Positions 1 to 5,799 of a stretch of 11,209 nt of DNA are shown here, one piece after another. Both the position numbers and the translations under genes were made by a program. Every line of letters begins with the position of its first letter. Within the stretch, counting starts at the first letter, position 1. Origin of the DNA: Thiohalobacter sp. (GTDB lineage: Bacteria > Pseudomonadota > Gammaproteobacteria > Thiohalobacterales > Thiohalobacteraceae); contig JALVEM010000210.1 in assembly GCA_027030825.1 (NCBI GenBank), positions 1 to 11,209 of the forward strand. The letters are read 5' to 3'. The notes beneath the pieces are model-generated. The model made no database searches and was not told the origin of the DNA. It was given only the letters and a program-made list of their open reading frames with translations.

Positions 1-761
1 TCGTCCTGCAGCAGACGCGAACTGCCGGCAGTCTGCTGGTCGATGTTGGAGGCCGCCAGGACCGTCTTCACGGTGGCACCGCCTTCCAGGAAGGCGTCCC
101 AGCGCAGGGTGGCGCTCTGGCGGTCGTATTCGGTGGCGTCGCGCCAGCCGTCGGTGTGGGTCAGGTTGAGATCCAGGCGCACGCCGCCTTCTTCCCAGCC
201 GGTGCCGCCGGTGGCCAGCAGGCGCGCCCAGCCGTGGCCGCCGCCCTCCAGATTCACTTCAGCCTCGGGTGCCTCCGGCGCCGGCCGGGTCATGACATTG
301 ATCACCGCCCCGATGGCGTCGCTGCCGTAGAGCGCCGTGCCCGGTCCCTTGAGCACCTCGACCCGGTCCGCCTGGGGCACGTTCACCTCGTAGAGGGCGT
401 TGTGATTGAAGAACCCCGTGGAACGGGTCGGAATGCCGTCCTCCAGGTACAGGTACATGGGCTTGGTGGTGATGGGCTGGCGGATGGCGGTCATATGCCC
501 TTCGCCGTTGGTGACGTTGACGTGCACACCGGGAATGCGCACCAGCAGCTCGCCGGGATGGGCCGGTTTCACCTCATCGATGGTTTTCCCGTCGATGATA
601 TCTATCGTGGCCGGAATCTCGGCCAGCACCTCGGCCTCGCGAGTCGCAGTCACGGCGATCTCGGGCGTGGATTCCTCTTCGCCGGGCAGGGCTCCGGCAT
701 GGGTCGCGCCCGCACAGAGCATGGGTGGGAGGAGGTACTTCCAGACAGGCTTGTGGCTCAT
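1..761 (-). CDS. TonB-dependent outer-membrane receptor (N-terminal part, cut by window edge)
   Basis: Only the first 253 codons are in the window; the gene continues past base 1. The reading starts MSHKPVWKYLLPPMLCAGA, a signal peptide, followed near residues 33-41 by PEIAVTATR, a typical TonB box. A plug domain follows (about residues 45-155) with the family signatures LLVRIPGVHV, YLEDGIPTR, RVEVLKGPGTALYGSDAIG and VINVMTRPAP. The remainder is the start of the beta-barrel. By family knowledge these proteins take up scarce ligands such as metal chelates or cobalamin across the outer membrane, driven by TonB. The ATG at 761 is supported by AAAGGAAG (767-774) just upstream. tonB lies 72 bp upstream on the same strand, so the two are probably one operon. 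The substrate cannot be read from this fragment. The divergent moaA makes a metal or oxyanion ligand worth considering, but that is inference. Confidence 0.93.
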   Translation of the reverse strand, partial: MSHKPVWKYLLPPMLCAGATHAGALPGEEESTPEIAVTATREAEVLAEIPATIDIIDGKTIDEVKPAHPGELLVRIPGVHVNVTNGEGHMTAIRQPITTKPMYLYLEDGIPTRSTGFFNHNALYEVNVPQADRVEVLKGPGTALYGSDAIGAVINVMTRPAPEAPEAEVNLEGGGHGWARLLATGGTGWEEGGVRLDLNLTHTDGWRDATEYDRQSATLRWDAFLEGGATVKTVLAASNIDQQTAGSSRLLQD

Positions 762-812
762 CGACTCTTCCTTTCTTCGTCTTGTTGAACACGAACTCGA
801 ATCACGAACGAA

Positions 813-829
813 CAGGCCGCGACGGCCTG
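813..829 (-). other. Short intercistronic hairpin between tonB and the receptor gene
   Basis: CAGGCCG (813-819) and CGGCCTG (823-829) form a perfect 7-bp stem with a 3-nt loop, just after the tonB stop. No run of T follows on the minus strand, so it does not look like an intrinsic terminator. It could limit read-through or protect the mRNA end, or it could be chance in GC-rich DNA. Confidence 0.3.
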
Positions 830-833
830 CCGA

Positions 834-1637
834 TCACCGCCCTTGCAGGGCGAAACGCATCCGGAACCGCACCCGGTACGGCAAGGCCGTCGCTTCCGGT
901 GGCCGCGGCAGGGGCTGGGCCGCCTGCACCGCCTGCCGGGCCGCGTTGCGCAGCAGGCGCGCACCGCCTCTCACCTCCAGTGCACGCACCCTGCCTTCGG
1001 CGAGCACTTCGAACGTCACCTCCACCTCGCCTTCCAGGGCGCGGCGGCGCGCGGCGCGCGGATAGAACTTGTGCCGTTCGATGTGCGCCAGCAGCCGTGC
1101 GAGATAGCCTGCCTGCGCGCCGGGACCGGCCGGCGACGGCTTTTCGGTGACCGCCACCGCCGCCCGGCTCTCGGCCGGGAGGTGCACCGGGCCGGGCGGC
1201 GATGGCGCCGAAAAACCGGTCGACGGCGGCCGCGGCGCTTCCTGCGGCAACGGCCTCGGCTCCGGCGGCGGTTCCGGCCTCATCGGCGGCACCGGTTTCG
1301 GCTCCGGTCGCGGTTCCGGCCTCGGAGACGGCGCCGGTTCAAGAGGTGGTTTCGGCCTCGACGGCGCCACCTGCTGCCGTGCCGTCCGGCGCTGCGGCCG
1401 GACCTGCGGCGCCTTCGACGGTGCGGGTGCAGGCCGCGCCGCGGGCACCGGTTGCGGCCGTGGCGACGGCAGCCAGCGCACGTCGAAAACCTTGGGGCCG
1501 AGTGTCGCTGCGATCGTGCCCGGCCGCTCGAGGAAATCCGCCCAGCGTCCGTACACGGACAGGTGCAGTGCCAGCGAGACGGCCAGCGCACCGGCAAAGA
1601 TGGCCTTTTCATCCAGGCGCAAAGACGCAACGGCCAC
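834..1637 (-). CDS. tonB: TonB energy-transducing protein
   Basis: 267 aa. It links the proton motive force, through ExbB/ExbD, to outer-membrane receptors. The N-terminus has a single membrane anchor (about residues 11-29) containing SLALH, the SxxxH arrangement (S21, H25) that TonB uses to couple to ExbBD. Residues about 56-165 form a long periplasmic linker very rich in Pro, Glu, Lys and Arg, with RPEPRPEPKP-type repeats. The C-terminal domain (about 178-267) has the family pattern HKFYPRAARRRALEGEVEV then FEVLAEGRV. The start codon is GTG, chosen because AGAGGA lies 8 nt upstream and the anchor follows directly. The gene precedes a TonB-dependent receptor and is probably dedicated to it. 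No exbB or exbD is present in the window, so the partner complex must be encoded elsewhere. The linker is low-complexity, and long ORFs on the other strand here are shadows of it. Confidence 0.95.
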   Translation of the reverse strand: MAVASLRLDEKAIFAGALAVSLALHLSVYGRWADFLERPGTIAATLGPKVFDVRWLPSPRPQPVPAARPAPAPSKAPQVRPQRRTARQQVAPSRPKPPLEPAPSPRPEPRPEPKPVPPMRPEPPPEPRPLPQEAPRPPSTGFSAPSPPGPVHLPAESRAAVAVTEKPSPAGPGAQAGYLARLLAHIERHKFYPRAARRRALEGEVEVTFEVLAEGRVRALEVRGGARLLRNAARQAVQAAQPLPRPPEATALPYRVRFRMRFALQGR

Positions 1638-1693
1638 AGGGGGATTCCTCTCTTGGGGTCCGGCCGCAGCCGTCCAGCAAAATAAGGGCCAAC

Positions 1694-1722
1694 ATTAAAA
1701 TACTTGTTTTTCAAATTGTTAT
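1694..1722 (-). promoter_or_regulatory. Candidate sigma-70 promoter of tonB-receptor operon
   Basis: On the minus strand ATAACA (-35, 4 of 6 consensus bases) and TTTAAT (-10, 5 of 6) are separated by 17 nt in the only AT-rich stretch near tonB. Transcription would start near 1687, about 50 nt before the GTG. No convincing Fur box was found. The promoter is inferred from pattern only. Confidence 0.35.
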
Positions 1723-1743
1723 GAGATTCGAAATCCGGTTCGA

Positions 1744-1781
1744 GTGTGGCATTTGCCGCACCGGACCGACAAATGCCACAC
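1744..1781. promoter_or_regulatory. Perfect 12-bp dyad between divergent tonB and moaA, candidate operator
   Basis: GTGTGGCATTTG (1744-1755) and CAAATGCCACAC (1770-1781) are exact reverse complements separated by 14 nt. The centre (about 1762) is roughly 75 nt upstream of the predicted start sites on both sides, so one dimeric or tetrameric regulator could serve both transcripts. The sequence does not match Fur, ModE or FNR consensus sites known to me. As RNA it could also form a hairpin, but no T-tract follows in either direction. The dyad is seen directly; its role as an operator is inferred. Confidence 0.5.
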
Positions 1782-1804
1782 ACCGGCCAGGGGTGCCGCG
1801 CCCA

Positions 1805-1833
1805 TGGACCTCCGGCACGCCACCAGCCATAAT
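1805..1833 (+). promoter_or_regulatory. Candidate sigma-70 promoter of moaA
   Basis: TGGACC (-35, 4 of 6) and CATAAT (-10, 5 of 6) are separated by exactly 17 nt. The start would be near 1840, giving a leader of about 86 nt. The region also holds a short inverted repeat, GTGCCG (1793-1798) and CGGCAC (1813-1818), which overlaps the -35. No recognisable Moco riboswitch was seen in the leader. Confidence 0.4.
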
Positions 1834-1925
1834 CCAGGAGCACACGTACCCGGAATTGACCCGGATCAAAGGCAACGTCTGGAACCTGGTTATGCTCAGC
1901 AGACCGGGTCTGGAAAGAAGGCGGC

Positions 1926-2909
1926 ATGAAGGAACCACTCACAGACCGGTTGGGCCGTAAGATCGAGTACCTGCGCCTGTCGGTGACCGACCGTTGCGAT
2001 CTGCGCTGCTTCTATTGCCTGCCGAAAGGTTTTCGGGATTTCGAGATCCCGGACCACTGGCTGGACTTCGACGAGATCGAACGGGTGGTGGCCGCCTTCG
2101 CACGGCTGGGCACGCACCGGGTGCGGCTGACCGGCGGTGAACCGCTGGTGCGCCGCGGCCTCCCCGACCTGGCTGCCCGGCTGGCGCGGCTTCCCGGCAT
2201 CGACGACCTGTCGCTTTCCACCAACGCCACCCGGCTCGCCCGCCACGCCCGCACCCTGCGCGAGGCGGGAATATCACGCATCAACGTGAGCCTGGACACC
2301 CTGCGACCGGAGCGTTTCCGGGAGATCACGGGCGGGCGGCTCGAAAAGGTGCTCGATGGCCTCATGGCCGCCAGGGATGCCGGCTTCACGCCGATCAAGA
2401 TCAACATGGTGGTCATGCGCGGCATCAACGACGACGAGGTCGGCGACATGGTCGACTTCTGCATCGAGCATGGCTTCACCCTGCGCTTCATCGAAACCAT
2501 GCCCATGGGGGAGACGGGCCGTGATGCGAGTGATCGTTATGTCGATCTCGACGAGATCCGCAACCGCCTCGCCCGCCGTTTCGAACTGCTGCCCGGCATG
2601 ATGCCGGGGGGCGGGCCGGCGCGCTACGTGCAGGTGGCCGGCACGGATCTGCGCATCGGCTTCATCACGCCCATTTCCCGGCACTTCTGCGAGTCCTGCA
2701 ACCGCGTCCGGCTGTCCGCCGACGGCACCCTCTTCCTGTGCCTCGGCCAGGAACACAGCTATCCGTTGCGCCCCCTGCTGCGCGCCGGCTGCAGCGACGC
2801 CGAACTGGAAGCAGCCATCCGCGAGGCCGTGGCGCTGAAGCCGGAACGGCACGAATTCCGCGAGAAACCCGAACAGGTGATCCGGTTCATGTCCATGACC
2901 GGCGGCTAG
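1926..2909 (+). CDS. moaA: GTP 3',8-cyclase MoaA (molybdenum cofactor synthesis)
   Basis: 327 aa, close to E. coli MoaA (329 aa). A radical-SAM enzyme converting GTP to (8S)-3',8-cyclo-7,8-dihydroguanosine 5'-triphosphate, the first step of molybdopterin synthesis; cytoplasmic. The N-terminal [4Fe-4S] motif is VTDRCDLRCFYC (C24, C28, C31). The SAM-binding stretch LTGGEPLVR follows, and then the conserved STNATRLA and INVSLDTL segments. The second cluster ligands are FCESCNRVRLSADGTLFLC (C255, C258, C272). The protein ends in Gly-Gly, the C-terminal GG needed for catalysis in the family. The ATG is preceded by AAGAAGG (1915-1921), a slightly close ribosome site. No moaC, moaE or other Moco gene is adjacent, so moaA stands alone here, divergent from tonB and convergent with a PEP-CTERM gene. 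Confidence 0.97.
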   Translation: MKEPLTDRLGRKIEYLRLSVTDRCDLRCFYCLPKGFRDFEIPDHWLDFDEIERVVAAFARLGTHRVRLTGGEPLVRRGLPDLAARLARLPGIDDLSLSTNATRLARHARTLREAGISRINVSLDTLRPERFREITGGRLEKVLDGLMAARDAGFTPIKINMVVMRGINDDEVGDMVDFCIEHGFTLRFIETMPMGETGRDASDRYVDLDEIRNRLARRFELLPGMMPGGGPARYVQVAGTDLRIGFITPISRHFCESCNRVRLSADGTLFLCLGQEHSYPLRPLLRAGCSDAELEAAIREAVALKPERHEFREKPEQVIRFMSMTGG

Positions 2910-2916
2910 TGAGAAC

Positions 2917-3020
2917 AGCCACGAACCCCACGAAATCCACTAGAAGGGATTATTTCGGCCTTTCCGATTCTCAACGCAGAGGTCGCGGAGGCGCAGAGCA
3001 CGCAGTGGATTTTCGTGGCT
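2917..3020. repeat. Inverted-repeat element after moaA (MITE-like)
   Basis: The left arm AGCCACGAA (2917-2925) plus AATCCACT (2934-2941) pairs with the right arm AGTGGATTTTCGTGGCT (3004-3020). The match is 17 bp, interrupted only by 8 extra bases (CCCCACGA) in the left arm. The interior holds a GCAGAGG / CGCAGAG-rich stretch (about 2975-3003) of a kind I have seen dispersed in intergenic DNA of many proteobacteria. It begins 8 nt after the moaA stop. No coding sequence is inside. Probably a short non-autonomous repeat that could also fold at the end of the moaA mRNA. Confidence 0.55.
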
Positions 3021-3060
3021 TGTGACTCGACGTCGTCCCGAGCGAGCAGTTTTTTCTCCA

Positions 3061-3226
3061 CGGTCATTCCGGCCAAGCGAGCGTAGCGAGCGCGAGCCGG
3101 AATCCGGAAACCACGCCGATCCTGCCGATGTGGCTGGAATTTTCCTGGATTCCGGATCGGCGCTACGCGCCGTCCGGAATGACCGGAAGTGGATCCCGGA
3201 TAGCCCGCTGCGCGGGCTTCCGGGAT
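3061..3226. repeat. Cluster of three REP-like palindromes
   Basis: Three imperfect palindromes lie in a row. Unit 1: ATTCCGGC (3066-3073) with GCCGGAAT (3096-3103). Unit 2: ATTCCGGA (3149-3156) with TCCGGAAT (3173-3180) and inner stem GGCGC/GCGCC. Unit 3: ATCCCGGA (3193-3200) with TCCGGGAT (3219-3226) and inner stem GCCCGC/GCGGGC. Units 1 and 2 are also bounded by a 12-bp inverted pair, CGGTCATTCCGG (3061-3072) and CCGGAATGACCG (3174-3185). This is the layout of REP/BIME clusters, which sit between convergent genes and can stop transcription or protect mRNA ends. Confidence 0.65.
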
Positions 3227-3256
3227 GACTGAGGGTGGGCGCTGCGCAGGCTTCTT

Positions 3257-3333
3257 GCTTCCAGCTTCCAGCTTCCAGCTTCTGAATTCTGAATTCTGGA
3301 TTCTGGATTCTGGATTCTGGATTCTGGATTCTG
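3257..3333. repeat. Tandem array of 11 heptanucleotide units
   Basis: Exactly 77 bp in a strict 7-nt phase: GCTTCCA x3, GCTTCTG x1, AATTCTG x2, GATTCTG x5. Neighbouring unit types differ by one or two bases, so the array reads as stepwise drift of one repeat. It ends 5 nt before the stop codon of the minus-strand PEP-CTERM gene, in that gene's 3' flank. The unit is too short and lacks spacers, so it is not a CRISPR array. Slippage-prone arrays of this kind often vary in copy number between strains. Confidence 0.85.
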
Positions 3334-3338
3334 AACCC

Positions 3339-4280
3339 TCACTTCCCCCGACGCGCCACACCGACAAACCCGAGCAGGCCGGAGGCGAACAGCCAGGCAG
3401 CGGCCGGAACCGGCACGGGCGCCACATTCACGCCACTGGTGACGGGCGAGATCCCGAAACTGAAGGTATTCAGAAAATCCCCCTCCATGGCAAACCAGGC
3501 CGTTCCATTGCTCGTACTGTCGCTGAACAATGCCCCGGTGACGGCAAGGAAGCCATTGAGCATGATGACGTCGCCCACCCTGGCTTCGAAGTTGAACGAG
3601 AGATCGCCGGTATCGATGATATCGGACAAGCCCGACGGATTGCCCAGAGCATCGCCGATGCTGTTGCCCTGCGCATCTTCAAAGCTCCAGCTTCCCAGCC
3701 CGTAAGCACCCTCGAACTCCCCAAAGGGGGTGACGGTCTGGGTCGCTGCATCCGCCCGAAACGACTTGCCGACCCATGCATCGAAGCCGCCCAGCCATTC
3801 GCCCACACCATCCCCTTGCTCACGCTGGATGTTCATGTAGGCGTAGACATCGATGCCACCCTCGACATCACCGGAGGGAGTATCGACGACGAACCAGTCG
3901 AAACTTCCATCCACACGCACATCCAATGAAAGCGTAACGGTGTCGCCCGCACTCAGGCCGGAGCCTGGCGCAGCCACGATACGCCGCAGCTGCTCCATCT
4001 CGCTTGCGCTCTCGACATAGGTGCCGCTGTCTGGAGCATCCGGTCGAACCACATATATCCAACCCCCGGCCGATCCTCCACTGGCGTCGGCGTAGCCGGC
4101 ATAATCGGGGGATTGCCCCTGCATCACACCTACCTGACCACCCGAATAGTCCTCGAGGAAGGGGGAATCACCGTTGGGGCCCATGCCTTGATAGCTTGAA
4201 TAGTCGGCGAAGGCAGCCTGACAGCCAAAACCAAGCGCTCCTCCAACCAGCCATGCGAGTGTCTTTCTGCTTGTTTGCAT
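3339..4280 (-). CDS. Secreted protein with VPxPA-type PEP-CTERM sorting signal (paralog 1)
   Basis: 313 aa, function unknown. The start MQTSRKTLAWLVGGALGFG is chosen because GAGGTGAGAG lies just upstream and because the paralog begins the same way (MQTSRK); a longer frame upstream lacks this support. The signal peptide ends near ...CQAAFA, so the mature protein begins about DYSSYQG. Family blocks shared with the downstream-numbered paralog are EDYSGG, SPDYAGYADA, EQLRRIVAAPGSGLSAGD, IDTGDL and WFAMEGDFLNT. Residues 289-313 form the sorting signal: VPVPAAAWLFASG, a hydrophobic segment, then ARRGK. By family knowledge an exosortase removes this tail at the cell envelope, and such proteins often end up in extracellular matrix or surface polysaccharide. 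No exosortase is in the window. It has its own sigma-54-type promoter. The globular part matches no domain I recognise. Confidence 0.88.
   Translation of the reverse strand: MQTSRKTLAWLVGGALGFGCQAAFADYSSYQGMGPNGDSPFLEDYSGGQVGVMQGQSPDYAGYADASGGSAGGWIYVVRPDAPDSGTYVESASEMEQLRRIVAAPGSGLSAGDTVTLSLDVRVDGSFDWFVVDTPSGDVEGGIDVYAYMNIQREQGDGVGEWLGGFDAWVGKSFRADAATQTVTPFGEFEGAYGLGSWSFEDAQGNSIGDALGNPSGLSDIIDTGDLSFNFEARVGDVIMLNGFLAVTGALFSDSTSNGTAWFAMEGDFLNTFSFGISPVTSGVNVAPVPVPAAAWLFASGLLGFVGVARRGK
3355..3425 (-). repeat. Sorting-signal coding block nearly identical to 4622-4692
   Basis: This 71-nt block at the 3' end of paralog 1 differs from bases 4622-4692 of paralog 2 at a single position (3410 C versus 4677 T); the first 55 nt are identical. 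It encodes the VPxPA motif and hydrophobic segment. Elsewhere the genes differ often at synonymous sites, for example in the codons for the shared RRIVAAPGSGLSAGD. The block therefore behaves as a recently copied module. Confidence 0.85.
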
Positions 4281-4323
4281 TCTCTCACCTCGTTCAGGTT
4301 TCCTGGCTAGGAGCGCGATTCTG

Positions 4324-4341
4324 TTGCAGGAAACAAGCCAA
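4324..4341 (-). promoter_or_regulatory. Candidate sigma-54 promoter of PEP-CTERM paralog 1
   Basis: Minus-strand TTGGCTTGTTTCCTGCAA has the invariant GG and GC separated by 10 nt and fits TGGCAC-N5-TTGCW at 8 of 11 fixed positions. The start would fall near 4314, leaving a leader of about 34 nt. Paralog 2 has the same arrangement, which makes chance less likely. Confidence 0.62.
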
Positions 4342-4390
4342 CGTCCGTACTCGTTGGTTTTCAATCGGTTGCGATGATTCCCGGATGATG

Positions 4391-4407
4391 CGTAAAAAAG
4401 TCTGACA
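4391..4407 (-). promoter_or_regulatory. Candidate upstream activator motif, paralog 1
   Basis: Minus-strand TGTCAGACTTTTTTACG lies 52 bp upstream of the -24 GG. It matches 11 of 17 positions of a motif at nearly the same distance before paralog 2 (5680-5696). Sigma-54 promoters need an upstream-bound activator, and a PrsK/PrsR-type system is known to control PEP-CTERM genes in some bacteria. That PrsR binds here is inference. Bases 4408-4599, between this motif and the stop of paralog 2, show no gene or clear terminator. Confidence 0.4.
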
Positions 4408-4599
4408 ATCCCCTTTTGCGAGACACATCCCGACCTGCCTGTTTTTCATGGTTATTTCGCCCTGCCATGGCACAGGATCAATATGGCCGGTTTCTGTCAG
4501 AAGAACCGACGAGCCCCATTCACATTCAACCCGGCATCAGCGAAACAGTGCACTCAGGCGCCGCAGTCGACCGCGGGCGGAGGAGACCGCAACCCCGGT

Positions 4600-5562
4600 T
4601 CATTCCCGCTTTCGGCGACCTGCCACACCGACAAACCCGAGCAGGCCGGAGGCGAACAGCCAGGCAGCGGCCGGAATCGGCACGGGCGCCACGCTCACGC
4701 CGCCTGTGACGGGCACGAGCGCAAAGCTCGCCGTGTTCAGGAAGTCGCCTTCAAGGGCGAACCAGGGGGTGCCGTTCCCGTCGGCGCGCAATGCCGCGGA
4801 GAGGTCGAAGAAACTCTCGAGCATGACCAGATCGCCCACACTGGCTTCGAAGGTGAACCACAGGTCGCCGGTGTCGATGACATCGGCCAGGCTGGTCGGA
4901 TCACCGAGATCGCCCGTGGTTTCGTTCTCGAACGAATCATAGAAGGCCCAGTAGCCGTAGTTCTCGTAGAAATCGATGTTCTGATTCGCGTCGACGGTGA
5001 AATCCTTGTAGACCTCGGCGGAAAACCCGGCGAGCCAGTCGCCCATGCCACCATCGGGCTTGAGGCAGAAGCCCGATTCGCAGCTGCCGGACGGCGCGGC
5101 GGGATTGCGGGTGATGTTCATGTACATGTAGACATCGAAAGAGCCCGCCACATTGCCCTGCGGCGTCTGCAGCGTGGACCAGCCGATGTTGCCGTCCATG
5201 CGCACCTGCAGCGCGAGCGTGACCGGATCGCCTGCGCTCAGTCCGGATCCCGGCGCGGCGACGATCCGACGCAGCTGCTCGACCCCGCTCATGCTCTCGA
5301 CATAGACGCTCTCGCCGGCATTCCCGGGCCGCACCGCGCGCACCCAGCCGCCTTCCCGGCCGCTGCCGGCATCGGCGTACCCTGCATAATCGGGGGAGGT
5401 GCCGGGCGCAACGCCCACATACCCCCCCGAATAGTCCTCGACCTGGTAATCGCCGCCGGGCCCGAAGCCTGCGTAGCTCGAATAGTCGGCCAGAGAGGCC
5501 TGGCTGCCGAGACCAATGAAACCCGCGACCAGAAAGGCCAGTATCTTTCTGCTTGTCTGCAT
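4600..5562 (-). CDS. Secreted protein with VPxPA-type PEP-CTERM sorting signal (paralog 2)
   Basis: 320 aa, function unknown; a tandem paralog of the gene at 3339-4280, with similarity along the whole length. The start MQTSRKILAFLVAGFIGLG follows GGGGGAAG on the minus strand; a longer upstream frame is not supported. The signal peptide ends near ...QASLA and the mature protein begins about DYSSYAG. Shared blocks include EDYSGG, SPDYAGYADA, EQLRRIVAAPGSGLSAGD, VIDTGDLWFTFEASVGD and WFALEGDFLNT. It differs from its paralog by an insert containing SCESGFC, a Cys pair that could form a disulfide in the periplasm. Residues 294-320 are the sorting signal: VPIPAAAWLFASG, hydrophobic stretch, then GRRKRE. 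Likely an exosortase substrate delivered to the cell surface or matrix. It has its own sigma-54-type promoter, so the two paralogs are probably co-regulated but separately transcribed. Confidence 0.88.
   Translation of the reverse strand: MQTSRKILAFLVAGFIGLGSQASLADYSSYAGFGPGGDYQVEDYSGGYVGVAPGTSPDYAGYADAGSGREGGWVRAVRPGNAGESVYVESMSGVEQLRRIVAAPGSGLSAGDPVTLALQVRMDGNIGWSTLQTPQGNVAGSFDVYMYMNITRNPAAPSGSCESGFCLKPDGGMGDWLAGFSAEVYKDFTVDANQNIDFYENYGYWAFYDSFENETTGDLGDPTSLADVIDTGDLWFTFEASVGDLVMLESFFDLSAALRADGNGTPWFALEGDFLNTASFALVPVTGGVSVAPVPIPAAAWLFASGLLGFVGVAGRRKRE
4622..4692 (-). repeat. Sorting-signal coding block nearly identical to 3355-3425
   Basis: The second copy of the 71-nt block described at 3355-3425, with one mismatch. 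It lies at the 3' end of paralog 2 in the same orientation and reading frame. Two direct copies about 1.27 kb apart could recombine, deleting the DNA between them and leaving one hybrid gene. Confidence 0.85.
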
Positions 5563-5612
5563 TGTTCTTCCCCCGTGAGGTCGATTGCCATCATTGAAGT
5601 CCAGCGGCGATA

Positions 5613-5629
5613 AGCAGAAATGATGCCAG
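5613..5629 (-). promoter_or_regulatory. Candidate sigma-54 promoter of PEP-CTERM paralog 2
   Basis: Minus-strand CTGGCATCATTTCTGCT has GG and GC separated by 10 nt and matches TGGCAC-N5-TTGCW at 9 of 11 fixed positions. Transcription would start near 5602, with a 40-nt leader before the ATG at 5562. Confidence 0.68.
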
Positions 5630-5679
5630 AACAATAATTGCTTTAGATTCAACAGGTTGCGTCACCCGCCAATCATGAA

Positions 5680-5696
5680 TGCAAACAATACCGACA
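5680..5696 (-). promoter_or_regulatory. Candidate upstream activator motif, paralog 2
   Basis: Minus-strand TGTCGGTATTGTTTGCA lies 53 bp upstream of the -24 GG and shares TGTC-G-TT-TTT-C positions with the motif before paralog 1. A second T6-containing sequence, TGTCCATGTTTTTTCACG on the plus strand (5720-5737), lies further upstream and could be another copy in reverse. The rest of 5697-5799 up to the TauE/SafE gene shows nothing clear. Confidence 0.4.
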
Positions 5697-5799
5697 CCCT
5701 CTGCCTTTGACTCCCCTTATGTCCATGTTTTTTCACGCCTTTATTCATCGCGTCGAGGGCAGAAGCGTGACCCGTGCATGTAAGACATTTCGACAGCCC

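Noticed and set aside
43..1065. Plus-strand open frames opposite the receptor and tonB genes
   Set aside because: Low-complexity shadows; the minus-strand frames carry the plug-domain and TonB signatures.
1700..1740. Fur box in the tonB promoter region
   Set aside because: The AT-rich stretch has no clear 19-bp match to the GATAATGATAATCATTATC consensus.
1781..1925. Moco (molybdenum cofactor) riboswitch in the moaA leader
   Set aside because: The leader is short and I could not match the conserved stems of the E. coli-type Moco RNA; only a small GTGCCG/CGGCAC stem is visible. A covariance-model search would settle it.
1926..2852. Antisense open frames opposite moaA
   Set aside because: Shadows of a well-supported gene; no ribosome site or family motif.
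3257..3333. CRISPR-like array
   Set aside because: Units are 7 bp, contiguous and without spacers; a simple tandem repeat.
4281..4364. Longer N-terminus of PEP-CTERM paralog 1 (and likewise 5563-5652 for paralog 2)
   Set aside because: The extensions share no similarity, would cover the predicted sigma-54 promoters, and the internal MQTSRK starts have ribosome sites and begin the signal peptides.
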